From contig JABSOI010000039.1 in NCBI GenBank assembly GCA_013216015.1, positions 1 through 61,468 of the forward strand: DNA of 61,468 nt, in the 5' to 3' direction. The DNA is from Alteromonadaceae bacterium (lineage in GTDB: Bacteria > Pseudomonadota > Gammaproteobacteria > Enterobacterales > Alteromonadaceae). This document shows positions 38,729 to 48,160 of the stretch, one piece after another. The position numbers and the translations under genes are program-made. A model generated the notes under the pieces. That model saw only the letters and a program-made list of their open reading frames with translations, was not told where the DNA came from and searched no databases. The stretch's first letter is position 1. Every line of letters starts with the position of its first letter.

Positions 38729-40135
38729 CTAATAAGCATTTTTATTTATAAAGCCTCTAAATACGGTAAGTACAATAATTTTTAAATCAAATAATAATGA
38801 CCAGCGATGGATATAGGTTAGATCAAACTCAATACGCTTTTCCATTTTTTCCAAAGTATCTGTTTCTCCGCGCCAACCGTTAATTTGCGCCCAGCCAGTG
38901 ATACCAGGTTTGGCTTTATGTCTTAACATGTAACCATCAATTAGTTTTCGGTATTCTTCATTATGAATAACTGCGTGGGGTCTTGGTCCGACTATTGACA
39001 TATTTCCTTGCAGAACGTTAATAAATTGAGGTAGCTCGTCTAAAGAGGTGCGTCTTAAAATTGCCCCTATGGGGGTTATTCTGGCATCATATTTGGTTGC
39101 CTGAACTACTTGATCAACTTTTTTATGGACTAAAGCCATAGACCGAAATTTATAAATTTTTATTTCTTTACCATCAAGGCCATAGCGTTTTTGTTTAAAT
39201 ATTACAGGCCCTTTTGAGGTGATTTTTATAGCCAAGGCGATAAAGCACATGGGTATGGCTATCAGAGAAAGAATTATTGTGCCCAAAATCAAGTCTTCCG
39301 CTCTTTTAATCGTTAAGTTAAAACCATCAAAAGGGGAGTCAAAAATACTTAAGGTTTGCATGTTGCCAATGTGTTGCCATCTTGCATGCATTAAATTATA
39401 AATGAAAAAGTCAGGAATTATATGAACTGTGGCGGTGGTATCACTACAACGGTTAAGTATGTCAGTAATTCTTGCTTCTGCTTTCATAGGCATTGCAATA
39501 AATACCTGACTAATATCAGGATTTGATTTAACTAGGCTAATACCCTGGTCTATTGTGCCAATAATTGAGTGTTCACCCAATGCGGGTAAACGCTCTTTAG
39601 GTCGGTCATCAAAAAATCCTAACAATCTCAGGCCAAGGTGAGAGTTGTTGATTATTTGTTCGGCCAGTTTTACGCCTGATGGTGTTGCACCAATAATGAT
39701 AACAGATTTAGCATTTTTACCTGATTTACGAAAATGAAAAAGTAGTTTTCTAAAGAAAATGCGCCAGAGAATTAAGCTGAAGGGTGTAGAAAGAAACCAA
39801 ATGCCTATGGTTAAACGAGAATAATAACTACCCGTTTTGGTGAAATACGCAAGCGTTATTAATATAGTGCAGCATATCATCCAGGTAAATGTGGTATAGC
39901 TGATCATTGTTAGTGAAGAAGAGGTTCGCCAAGAACGGTATAAATCTAATGTTTGAGAAAAAAATAACCAGCAAGATAAGCAAATTACCAGGACCAGTTG
40001 ATATTGAGTATCTAAAGGCACATCTTGACTATAGAGAGCGAGTAAATAGAGGGTAGAAATAACAATTAAGTCAACAATTCGATATAGTGCGGAGAAACTG
40101 CTTTGTATTGAATTGAATAGACCATTTGACATCAC
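38729..40135 (-). CDS. Undecaprenyl-phosphate sugar phosphotransferase (WcaJ/VpsL type)
   Basis: This polyprenyl phosphoglycosyltransferase starts repeat-unit synthesis by moving a sugar-1-phosphate to undecaprenyl phosphate. Four N-terminal membrane segments (about residues 20-125) are followed by a CoA-binding-like Rossmann domain (KSVIIIGATPSGVKLAEQI). One more membrane segment precedes the catalytic domain (KQKRYGLDGKEIKIYKFRSM, RRTSLDELPQFINVLQGNMS, VGPRPHAV, KPGITGWAQINGWRGE). The size and layout match the glucose-type WcaJ and Vibrio VpsL. It is transcribed against the rest of the locus, with its promoter in the gap shared with the outer-membrane gene. Confidence 0.92.
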   Translation of the reverse strand: MMSNGLFNSIQSSFSALYRIVDLIVISTLYLLALYSQDVPLDTQYQLVLVICLSCWLFFSQTLDLYRSWRTSSSLTMISYTTFTWMICCTILITLAYFTKTGSYYSRLTIGIWFLSTPFSLILWRIFFRKLLFHFRKSGKNAKSVIIIGATPSGVKLAEQIINNSHLGLRLLGFFDDRPKERLPALGEHSIIGTIDQGISLVKSNPDISQVFIAMPMKAEARITDILNRCSDTTATVHIIPDFFIYNLMHARWQHIGNMQTLSIFDSPFDGFNLTIKRAEDLILGTIILSLIAIPMCFIALAIKITSKGPVIFKQKRYGLDGKEIKIYKFRSMALVHKKVDQVVQATKYDARITPIGAILRRTSLDELPQFINVLQGNMSIVGPRPHAVIHNEEYRKLIDGYMLRHKAKPGITGWAQINGWRGETDTLEKMEKRIEFDLTYIHRWSLLFDLKIIVLTVFRGFINKNAY

Positions 40136-40423
40136 TTGTTTTCCCTTATTACCTGTATTAACTATTTATTTTACCTTCATCAGATAAAATTAGTTTACCC
40201 TATTTTTTGTAAGAGAAAATATTTTAATCCCTTCTTCACGCTAAAATTAGCATTTGTGGGGATATTTATATTTATAATAAGAATCAATGTGATACTGTAT
40301 AGGTTTTGATAGAACAAATTTTTCTACGGATAGAGTAGGCTTGTTGCATTTTTAATCACTTGAGCTGATTAATTGCACTAACAGATTAAAGTTGCTTATA
40401 TAAATAAAAATAAAGGATGTAGC

Positions 40424-41746
40424 ATGAAATTCGCTAATAAAGCTGTTTTATTTGGTTTAATGTTACCTGTTGTTTGTACGGCAGACGTTTTTAATGACCC
40501 TAACCCTGTATTTGGAGATGCAAAGTTTATTGATCAAAGTATACCTGTAGGTGGTTTTCAAATAACGCCATTAGTAAAGTTCCAGCAAGGCTTTGACGGT
40601 AATGTTATTCGTGCTAAAACGGATGAAATAGATTCTTGGTTCACTATTTTTGAACCGTCGGTAGAAGTAACTGGTATTAGTGAGGATGGTCTATTAGATT
40701 TTGAATTTGATTGGGCTTTTACCCATGGTGCTTATCATGCCAGTGGTGAGGATAGTTATAATGATCACAATGTATCAAGTCGGCTAGATTATTTTATTAA
40801 TCAATATCATGAATTAAAGTTCCAAGGTCGTTATATTGATAACCAAGAACCGCGTGGTACTCGTTTTTCTATTGGAACAGCCGATGAACTAAATAATCCT
40901 GATAGGTATAAACAATTATTCGGTGCAGTTAAATATACTTTTCATTTTGAAAGTTTTGAGTCCCGTATAGAGCTAGACGCAGGCTTGCTTGATCATTATT
41001 ATAGCGCTGTCTCAGCTGAAGATATAATCACAGCTGAAATATATGATAAAAATGCGACACGAGATCGGAAAACGACTGAAATTGGTGGTAAATTTTATTA
41101 TCAAATTGGTGCTGTAACAGATCTAGTTATTGAGGCATCTCGAATTGATGTTAATTATGACTTTACCAGATTACCAGATGAAGAGTTGTCCAGTGTGGAA
41201 AATACTTTTAATGTTGGTGCTGAATGGGATATCACCGATTCGGGAATAACCAGAGGTTTCGCCAAAGTAGGTTATAACAAAAAAGATTTTGATTTAGCGG
41301 AAAAAGATTCTTTTAATAATCTTCAATGGGAAGTAAAAGTTGAGTGGGAACCTAGACAAAATTTAGATCTTCTGACTTTTACTACTGCACGGCAAACTCA
41401 GGAAACAAATGGTGAAGGCTATTTTGAATTTGTCTCTGGCTCTGATAATGATGAAAAAGCACATTTAATCAATAATACGGTATATTCTGTTCAATGGGAG
41501 CACAATTGGCTTGAGCGTGTAAGAACCAAATTGATTTATGCTACAAATAAAGATATATACAAAGGTAATATAGGTACGGTTCGCACAGACAAAAATACCG
41601 GTATAAATGTAGCGCTTTATTATGATATGCAGGAATGGTTAAGTTTTTCACTTGAATATACTTATAGTGACCGCGAAAGTACTCGCGAATTTTTAATCTA
41701 TGATCGTGACTTATTTGCTCTGGGTGTCAGAATGTCCATTTTTTAG
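40424..41746 (+). CDS. Outer membrane beta-barrel protein of the export module (VpsM-like)
   Basis: A signal peptide (MKFANKAVLFGLMLPVVCTA) precedes about 420 residues of alternating strands rich in aromatic and charged residues. It ends with the outer-membrane signature LFALGVRMSIF (terminal Phe). It belongs with the barrel proteins placed first in export operons, as VpsM in Vibrio or EpsL elsewhere, upstream of the Wza- and Wzc-like genes. The likely role is passage or anchoring of the polymer at the outer membrane. The assignment is by position and strand pattern. Confidence 0.72.
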   Translation: MKFANKAVLFGLMLPVVCTADVFNDPNPVFGDAKFIDQSIPVGGFQITPLVKFQQGFDGNVIRAKTDEIDSWFTIFEPSVEVTGISEDGLLDFEFDWAFTHGAYHASGEDSYNDHNVSSRLDYFINQYHELKFQGRYIDNQEPRGTRFSIGTADELNNPDRYKQLFGAVKYTFHFESFESRIELDAGLLDHYYSAVSAEDIITAEIYDKNATRDRKTTEIGGKFYYQIGAVTDLVIEASRIDVNYDFTRLPDEELSSVENTFNVGAEWDITDSGITRGFAKVGYNKKDFDLAEKDSFNNLQWEVKVEWEPRQNLDLLTFTTARQTQETNGEGYFEFVSGSDNDEKAHLINNTVYSVQWEHNWLERVRTKLIYATNKDIYKGNIGTVRTDKNTGINVALYYDMQEWLSFSLEYTYSDRESTREFLIYDRDLFALGVRMSIF

Positions 41747-41867
41747 GACTTGTTTAAGCCTGCCATATTATTTTTTCTATAGGTAATTATCTATAGGTAA
41801 TTTATCCATAGGTAGTATATTTATTGGTATGATTTTATAGGTGATAACGAATAGTTAAGAGGATTTT

Positions 41868-42410
41868 ATGACTATTATTTCAAAGTTTTCCCAAAACATT
41901 TTTTTGCTAATGGTGCTGGTAGTAACTTTTAGTTCACTAGCACAATCTTCAACTGATTATCAGTTAGGCTCTGGTGACAAAATTAAAATAACGGTTTTTG
42001 GACAGCAAGATTTATCGATAGAAACGTTACTTAATGATAATGGTAAAATTAACTATCCTTTTTTGGGACAAATTCAAGCGACGGGTAAAACCCTGGAAGA
42101 GTTTCAACAGCAAATTTATAATGGTTTGAAAGGGGATTATTTAGTTAACCCTAATGTTTCGGTTAGCATTGTTCAATATAGGCCATTTTTTATTGACGGT
42201 GAAGTTGAGAAGCCGGGTGGTTACCCATTTCAACCGGGGTTAACCATTAATAAAGCGGCAGCTTTGGCTGGTGGTTATACGCAACGGGCGTCACTTTCAA
42301 AGATTTTTATTATTCGCAGTAATGATGTTGAACAAAAATCTAATAAGGTTGATGCGAATGCCCGGGTTCAACCGGGAGATATAATCACCGTTAAACAGAG
42401 TTATTTTTAA
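41868..42410 (+). CDS. Polysaccharide export protein (Wza/VpsN-like, short form)
   Basis: A signal peptide (about 1-25) precedes the Poly_export domain (YQLGSGDKIKITVFGQQDLS, GKINYPFLGQIQATGKTLEEF, VNPNVSVSIVQYR). One SLBB domain follows (FFIDGEVEKPGGYPFQPGLT, INKAAALAGGYTQRA). At 180 residues it is a short, single-SLBB member without the C-terminal helix that lines the outer-membrane pore in Wza. No lipobox cysteine is seen, so it would be a soluble periplasmic protein working with the separate barrel upstream. It lies eleven bases before the co-polymerase gene. Confidence 0.88.
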   Translation: MTIISKFSQNIFLLMVLVVTFSSLAQSSTDYQLGSGDKIKITVFGQQDLSIETLLNDNGKINYPFLGQIQATGKTLEEFQQQIYNGLKGDYLVNPNVSVSIVQYRPFFIDGEVEKPGGYPFQPGLTINKAAALAGGYTQRASLSKIFIIRSNDVEQKSNKVDANARVQPGDIITVKQSYF

Positions 42411-42421
42411 GAGTTTATTCA

Positions 42422-44698
42422 ATGAGCCTTACTTTATTACAATCAAATGAAAACCCGAAAAATGATACTGATACTTTAGATCTTCTTTACTATATCCGAG
42501 TTATTCAGCGCTTTAAGTGGCGTATACTTAGTCTGGCATTTATCATCACTTTGCTTACTAGCGTTGTTGTTTTTTCTTTGACGCCCAAATATAGCGCTAG
42601 TGCTACTTTGCTGATACAAGCAGAACAGGCCAATGTTGTTTCAATTGAAGAAGTTTATGGGGTAGATTCTGGTCGAAAAGAGTATTTTTTTACTCAATTT
42701 GAAATCCTGAAATCTCGACAAATTGCTCAGCGAGTTGTTGATAGGCTTAATTTATTAAAGCATCCAGAATTTGATGCAGATCAGCAACCAAAAAAATTCA
42801 ATTTAATTAATGAAATAAAGGCACTTTTGCCTTTTTTACCGCAAAAAAGTTTTAACATTTCGGAGGAAGAAACATTAAACAGGAAGAATCGCTTAATTGT
42901 TGCTGATTTTGTTTCAAGATTAACAATAACCCCTATTATTAAAACACAACTGGTTGTTATATCTTTTATTTCTGAATCACCTAAGTTATCTGCTGATGTT
43001 GTTAATACACTGGCTGATGTTTATATTGAAAGTCATCTTGAATCAAAACTGATGATGACGGAAAAAGCATCTTCCTGGTTGAATGAACGTTTAAGTGGTT
43101 TGAAAAATAAATTAGATATTTCCGAAGATATTTTGCAAGCCTATCAAAATAAAGAGCAGTTAGTTGATATTGATGGCATTAAAAGTATAGAAGCAACTGA
43201 ATTGCAAGAACTCAATCGACAATTGTCGGTAGCTAAACAACGCTTGAAACAAAGCGAAAATATTTATAATTTGATCCAGGAAAAGAATAATGATGTAACG
43301 TCATTAATTGCATTGCCTGAAGTTTTAAACCATCGACTAATTCAAAATGTTAACGAGGCATTGCAAAGAGCTAAAACAAAAAAATCAGAACTTCAGGGTG
43401 TATATGGTCCAAAACATCCAATTATGATAGCTGCCGAATCAGAATTAGGATCTGTAAATGAAAATCTTGGTAATCAAGTAAAATTATTAGTTTCAGGTAT
43501 CAGCAATGAATACCAATCGGCAAAGGCAAATGAGATAAGTTTAGTTAAAGCGGTGAAAGCCAAAGGGCAGCGTTTTAGGGAATTATCTACGCTGGACACT
43601 AAACAGAAAGAACTTAAAAGAGAAGTGGAAAGTAACCAACAATTGTATAACGCATTTTTTAACCGTTTAAAAGAAACCAAAGAAGTAGGTGAGTTTCAAT
43701 CGGCCAATGCACGTTTAATTGATCCGGCTCAGCCACCATTAATACCCGCCAAACCTAGAAAGAAACTTATTATCGGTCTGGTTTTGGTTGCTAGTATTGT
43801 TTTAGGTGTTTTACTGGCATTTCTTTTTGAGGTGTTAAACGACGGCATTCGGTCGGTAGAAGATGTAGAAACGAAACTAAAACAACGTATGTTAGGTTTG
43901 TTACCTTTACAAAATTTAAAACGTAGTCAAAAATTACCGTTAAGACATTTTTATGATACTAAAGAACATGCTTTTGGTGAATCTATAAGGACAATAAGAA
44001 CTAGCTTATTGTTAATGAATATAGAACACGAAGCCAAGGTTATTTCAATTACATCTTCAATACCTAGCGAGGGTAAATCAACGATATCAACAAATTTATC
44101 TTTTGCATTAGCCCAAATTGAAAAGGTTCTTTTGATCGATGCAGATATGCGGCGTCCTTCAATAGCTAAAAACTTTGAATATCCTAATTATCAAGCGGGT
44201 TTGTCTAATATACTTTCTGGTACGCATTCGCTTGAAGAATGCACTATTCATGATGAAGATTCTGGTATTGATATAATTACTGCGGGCACGTTACCACCGA
44301 ATCCTCAGGAATTACTGGCATCAGCAGCGTTTTCCGAATTATTAAATACGGTAAAAGGAAAATATGACCGCATTATAATTGATACTGCGCCAACACAAGC
44401 AGTAAGTGATGCAGTATTGGTATCGAAACAAAGTGATTCAGTTATTTATATTGTAAAAGCTGACAGCACCCGAGAAAAAGTTATTATCTCAGGGTTGAGC
44501 CGATTAATGGAAGTGGGAGCTCGTATTGACGGGATTGTTCTTAATAGGGTTGATTTAAAACAAGCGGCTAAATATGGTGAATATACGGGTTATTACGATC
44601 AATATGGTTATAATTCTCAGGTTGACGCTAGTGCTGAGCCAACTGTGCAAGTTAATGTTGAAAACAAAAAAGTTGATAAATCAGTAGAAAACTCATGA
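42422..44698 (+). CDS. Polysaccharide co-polymerase / BY-type tyrosine autokinase (Wzc/VpsO-like)
   Basis: This inner-membrane protein couples chain length control to tyrosine autophosphorylation. It has an N-terminal Wzz domain with a membrane segment (about 36-53) and a large periplasmic coiled coil (about 200-400). The second membrane segment near 449-470 follows the Pro-rich PAQPPLIPAKPRKK. The cytosolic kinase has Walker A PSEGKST (from about residue 548), Walker A' VLLIDADMRRPS and IIIDTAPTQA. A C-terminal tyrosine cluster (YGEYTGYYDQYGYNSQ) is the expected phosphorylation site. Its stop overlaps the ATG of the phosphatase gene. Confidence 0.94.
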   Translation: MSLTLLQSNENPKNDTDTLDLLYYIRVIQRFKWRILSLAFIITLLTSVVVFSLTPKYSASATLLIQAEQANVVSIEEVYGVDSGRKEYFFTQFEILKSRQIAQRVVDRLNLLKHPEFDADQQPKKFNLINEIKALLPFLPQKSFNISEEETLNRKNRLIVADFVSRLTITPIIKTQLVVISFISESPKLSADVVNTLADVYIESHLESKLMMTEKASSWLNERLSGLKNKLDISEDILQAYQNKEQLVDIDGIKSIEATELQELNRQLSVAKQRLKQSENIYNLIQEKNNDVTSLIALPEVLNHRLIQNVNEALQRAKTKKSELQGVYGPKHPIMIAAESELGSVNENLGNQVKLLVSGISNEYQSAKANEISLVKAVKAKGQRFRELSTLDTKQKELKREVESNQQLYNAFFNRLKETKEVGEFQSANARLIDPAQPPLIPAKPRKKLIIGLVLVASIVLGVLLAFLFEVLNDGIRSVEDVETKLKQRMLGLLPLQNLKRSQKLPLRHFYDTKEHAFGESIRTIRTSLLLMNIEHEAKVISITSSIPSEGKSTISTNLSFALAQIEKVLLIDADMRRPSIAKNFEYPNYQAGLSNILSGTHSLEECTIHDEDSGIDIITAGTLPPNPQELLASAAFSELLNTVKGKYDRIIIDTAPTQAVSDAVLVSKQSDSVIYIVKADSTREKVIISGLSRLMEVGARIDGIVLNRVDLKQAAKYGEYTGYYDQYGYNSQVDASAEPTVQVNVENKKVDKSVENS

Positions 44699-45420
44699 TA
44701 GATTTGCATTGTCATATTTTGCCAGGCATTGATGATGGTGCAAAGAATTTAGATGAAAGTTTAGCGTTAATTAACACGGCTATCAGTAATGGTATTACAC
44801 ATATGATGTGTACGCCCCATATTCAGTTAGGACGGTTTGATAATACGGTTGACACTATCTCAATGGCTTTCAATCAGGTACAGCAACAAGTTACTGCGCA
44901 AGCGCTTAATATTAAATTGGCTTTTGCCGCAGAAGTTCGTATTTGTCCTGAAATTATGATTTTAGCAAAACAAGCTAAATTGCCTTTCATTGGGCAATGG
45001 CAAGGGAAAAATGTTTTATTGCTGGAATTACCTCATAGTCATGTACCTCCGGGTACTGAACAGTTGATTAAGTGGTTACATAAAAACGATATTATTCCTA
45101 TGATCGCTCATCCGGAACGGAATCGTGATATTTTGGCTGATTACAAAAAGTTAAAAATACTGGTGAGAACTCATTGTTTATTTCAAATAACAGCATCTTC
45201 TATTATTGGTGATTTTGGAGAAGGCCCTAAGGCGTTGGCTGAAAAAATGTTAATGGATGATTTAGTTAATATTATTGCTACCGATGCCCATAGTCTAAAA
45301 CGCAGGCCACCTAAATTAGCCGAAGGGAGAATGGCTGCAGCAAAATTAATTGGTGATGAAAAAGCGCACAAATTAGTATTCGATACACCTCAGTTGATTA
45401 GCGCTACTAAGTTTATGTGA
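44695..45420 (+). CDS. PHP-type tyrosine-protein phosphatase (CpsB/CapC/YwqE family)
   Basis: This metal-dependent phosphatase probably removes phosphate from the tyrosine cluster of the preceding kinase. The PHP metal-binding motifs are MIDLHCHILPGIDDGA, CTPHIQLG, the Glu of AAEVRI, HPERNRD and TDAHS. At 241 residues the length is normal. The ATGA overlap with the kinase gene indicates coupled translation and a kinase/phosphatase cycle. This family is best known from Gram-positive capsule loci but also occurs in gammaproteobacterial EPS operons. Confidence 0.92.
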   Translation: MIDLHCHILPGIDDGAKNLDESLALINTAISNGITHMMCTPHIQLGRFDNTVDTISMAFNQVQQQVTAQALNIKLAFAAEVRICPEIMILAKQAKLPFIGQWQGKNVLLLELPHSHVPPGTEQLIKWLHKNDIIPMIAHPERNRDILADYKKLKILVRTHCLFQITASSIIGDFGEGPKALAEKMLMDDLVNIIATDAHSLKRRPPKLAEGRMAAAKLIGDEKAHKLVFDTPQLISATKFM

Positions 45421-45441
45421 CCAGATTCATGGAGTTTAGAC

Positions 45442-46182
45442 ATGAGTAAAATAACTAGTAAAGAACTTAGTCAAACCAAGAAAATAGTGATGATATTTTT
45501 ATCACTATTTTTGTTGTTTTTAACTTGGCAGTCGTTAAAAATGGGCAAAGCAAATTTAAATTTTTATGCTGCTCATCAAATTGTTGAAAGTTGGCTGGAA
45601 AATAGAGTACTTACGGATCCTGCGCAATATCAACGTGCTTTAACTTCGATTAATGATTCTAATGAGTCTCATCCGGCTAACTCTCATTATTTGATCACCC
45701 AAGGTCGAATATACGAATGGGGTGGCACCAGTAAGATTTTTACCGATGAAAATGAAAAAAAGCAACATTTGCTAAATGCCAAAAAATATTATCTTGAAGC
45801 GGTTAAGTTAAGACCTACATGGCCTGGCACTTGGGCAACGTTAGCCATATTAAAATGGCGTCTGGGTGAAATTGATCAGCAATTTGTTGATTTCTTGTTG
45901 CAAGCTGATAAGTTTGGACAACATATTCCAGAAGTTAATCAAGCTTGGCTTGAAATAGGTTTTTATTTGTATCAAAGCGAAAACAAATTATCTGTTCAAA
46001 TTATAAAAGGCTTAAAAAAGCATTTGAATATTATGTTTAACGATTTAAGACCCGGATCTAAGAAATTGGCAATGGATATTATTAAACGTCATAATGCGCA
46101 AAGGTATGCTTGTAGCTGGCTAAACAATAATGAAAATTTCGTTGGTAACTATAAATCAAAAATTTGTAAAGTAGCCAATTAA
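45442..46182 (+). CDS. VpsP-family polysaccharide biosynthesis protein
   Basis: The protein has one N-terminal membrane segment (KIVMIFLSLFLLFLTWQSL) and about 210 extracytoplasmic residues. A helical repeat region (ANSHYLITQGRIYEWGGTS, LNAKKYYLEAVKLRPTWPGT) looks TPR-like. I recognise the style of VpsP, which follows vpsO in Vibrio. Its role is unknown; a TPR-like periplasmic scaffold for the co-polymerase or export proteins is plausible. It lies 21 bp after the phosphatase and before a secreted 2H-like protein. Confidence 0.72.
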   Translation: MSKITSKELSQTKKIVMIFLSLFLLFLTWQSLKMGKANLNFYAAHQIVESWLENRVLTDPAQYQRALTSINDSNESHPANSHYLITQGRIYEWGGTSKIFTDENEKKQHLLNAKKYYLEAVKLRPTWPGTWATLAILKWRLGEIDQQFVDFLLQADKFGQHIPEVNQAWLEIGFYLYQSENKLSVQIIKGLKKHLNIMFNDLRPGSKKLAMDIIKRHNAQRYACSWLNNNENFVGNYKSKICKVAN

Positions 46183-46205
46183 GTTAGGAAAGATGGAGGT
46201 TTACG

Positions 46206-46823
46206 ATGAGTTATATAAAGGTTTTTTTCATATGTTTGTCATTTGTTCTATCTGGAGAACTTTGTGCTAAATATTTTACTGATTATCTGTTGGAAATGAA
46301 CGTTGAGGAAGCAAAAGGGTTTCAACAGTCGGTTTTAAATTTACCTGTCAGCGTTAATGATAAACCATCTGTTAAATATCTCCGTATTAAAGTGACTGAA
46401 TTAAAAAGCAATTCGGGAAACGTTTATATTGGAGGGGTAATCTCTCCAGATGATCTTTCTATCTATTTAACAGAAATGAAATCAATTTTAGGCGATGATT
46501 ATCGGATATTCCGACAATACCAAATTGCACGAGATCATAATACTTTTCATGTAACTTTGATTAATCCTATTGAATATCAAAAGATAAAAAAAGACAAACT
46601 AAAGCTTAATTCTTCATTAGCAATAACTTTAATTGGTTTAGGCCGTGTTATAAAAAATAAAAAGATAAGTTATTATGTTGTTGCTCAGTCTGAAGAAGCT
46701 CAAATCTATCGGCAACAATTCTTGTTAACCAGAAAAGATTTTCATGTTACTCTAGGTTTTAATCCCCAAGATATTTACGATGTAGATAAGGGAATAGATA
46801 CATTGATCAATCAAAGTTATTAA
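46206..46823 (+). CDS. Secreted 2H-phosphoesterase-like protein
   Basis: A signal peptide (about 1-21, ending GELCA) is followed by 184 residues with two H-x-T motifs, H115-V-T117 in NTFHVTLINP and H180-V-T182 in KDFHVTLGFNP. Two such motifs 65 residues apart, each at the end of a hydrophobic strand, define the 2H phosphoesterase superfamily (cyclic phosphodiester and related hydrolysis). Export to the periplasm or outside is unusual for that fold. It is the last gene of the export module. The substrate is unknown; a phosphodiester in the polysaccharide or its lipid carrier is a guess. Confidence 0.5.
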   Translation: MSYIKVFFICLSFVLSGELCAKYFTDYLLEMNVEEAKGFQQSVLNLPVSVNDKPSVKYLRIKVTELKSNSGNVYIGGVISPDDLSIYLTEMKSILGDDYRIFRQYQIARDHNTFHVTLINPIEYQKIKKDKLKLNSSLAITLIGLGRVIKNKKISYYVVAQSEEAQIYRQQFLLTRKDFHVTLGFNPQDIYDVDKGIDTLINQSY

Positions 46824-47097
46824 GTTTGAAATTAATATTATACGATGACTTAAGTTCTGCACTAAAATAAGAAAAATCATACAATAAATCGGTATAGATA
46901 TTTATCTGACGATAGACAACAGAATTTAAGTTAAAACGAGTGTCGGATTATTTTACACAAAATTTATAATAGTAGCTTTTTATTTTTATTATCAGTTTAC
47001 TCCTTTGTATTTAAAGTTTTTTTTGTTTGTGGTGTGTTTTTTGCTTTACTAATGAAAATTGTAAGTTGTATAGTAACCCTATCTTAAAGGTATGATT

Positions 47098-47871
47098 ATG
47101 AAGTTTTTAAAATCGTTCATTCTTTCGGCATTTGTTTTATCAGTGTCGGCTAATGCTGGTTTAATAGTAAACGGTTCTTTTGAATCACTTTGTAGTGCTT
47201 CTGTGTGTAACGCTGGAAATCATATAAATAATTTCGCTTATTCAGCACCATATAATCTCGGCGGTGATGATGAAATTTTATATACAAATGAATATGATAG
47301 GGTTGAACATTTGTCTGCTTTATCAAACAGTGGAAATTGGGGTATATTTGGTTCTATGTATGGCTGGAGTACTGTTAATGAAGCAGGCATTGAAGTTCAA
47401 TATAACGGTACAGTTGTCTCGGCTTCCGAGGGTGATAATTATCTTGAATTAGATACTAATACTCAGTTAAATGGTGGCGATTCAAATGGTGGTATTTTCC
47501 AAAATGTTAGTGGATTGACAGTAGGGCTAACTTATTTATTATCTTTTGATTACCGAGGTAGGTTAGCTAATCCAGATAAGATCCTAAGTAACGCAATGCA
47601 AGTTTCCTGGACTGGTGTTAGCGATACTGATAATGATGTTTTTGATGTAAAAGAGGTTGGAACGTCGTCTCCTACATGGACTACGTATACTTTTTCAATT
47701 GTAGCATCAGATACTACAATGGAAATTCGGTTCGAGGGAATGGGAGAAAACGATTCTAAAGGGGCTTTGTTGGATAATGTCGCTCTTTCTACTGTAAGTG
47801 TTCCTGAACCTAGCGTTATTGCTTTAATGCTTTTTGCTCTATGTGGAATAGCGGTCCGCAGGAAAAGTTAA
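47098..47871 (+). CDS. PEP-CTERM sorting-domain secreted protein
   Basis: A signal peptide (MKFLKSFILSAFVLSVSANA) precedes a beta-rich body starting GLIVNGSFES, common in carbohydrate-binding-like PEP-CTERM proteins (GGIFQNVSGLTVGLTYLLSF). It ends with the sorting tail VPEP, a hydrophobic stretch, and RRKS. Such tails are processed by an exosortase. The start at 47098 is preferred over 47092 because AAAGG is then at normal distance. The gene lies just after the polysaccharide module and is followed by its own terminator. Confidence 0.88.
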   Translation: MKFLKSFILSAFVLSVSANAGLIVNGSFESLCSASVCNAGNHINNFAYSAPYNLGGDDEILYTNEYDRVEHLSALSNSGNWGIFGSMYGWSTVNEAGIEVQYNGTVVSASEGDNYLELDTNTQLNGGDSNGGIFQNVSGLTVGLTYLLSFDYRGRLANPDKILSNAMQVSWTGVSDTDNDVFDVKEVGTSSPTWTTYTFSIVASDTTMEIRFEGMGENDSKGALLDNVALSTVSVPEPSVIALMLFALCGIAVRRKS

Positions 47872-47943
47872 TTTGCCTTAACTGACCCCAACTTAACGAT
47901 ACCTATCTTAACTAAAAATACGGTTAAGTATTAAATTCTAATA

Positions 47944-47977
47944 AAACGGCTGATACTTTATTGTATTAGCCGTTTTT
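47944..47977 (+). terminator. Rho-independent terminator after the PEP-CTERM gene
   Basis: The stem AAACGGCTGATAC / GTATTAGCCGTTT (one wobble) is followed by a T-run. Confidence 0.85.
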
Positions 47978-48160
47978 CATTTCAAGTTAAAATAATTCCA
48001 ATCCAGTATTTTTCTACGTTTCAAACGGTAATATTTGGTTTATCACACTGCTTAAATAAAATCGTGATGATTTTGTGATAACTTCGTGAAAGTTCTGAGA
48101 AATTTTCTTTGCATACTGAATTTGTTCTATTCAATAAATTCAAATTAACAAGGAAAACAA

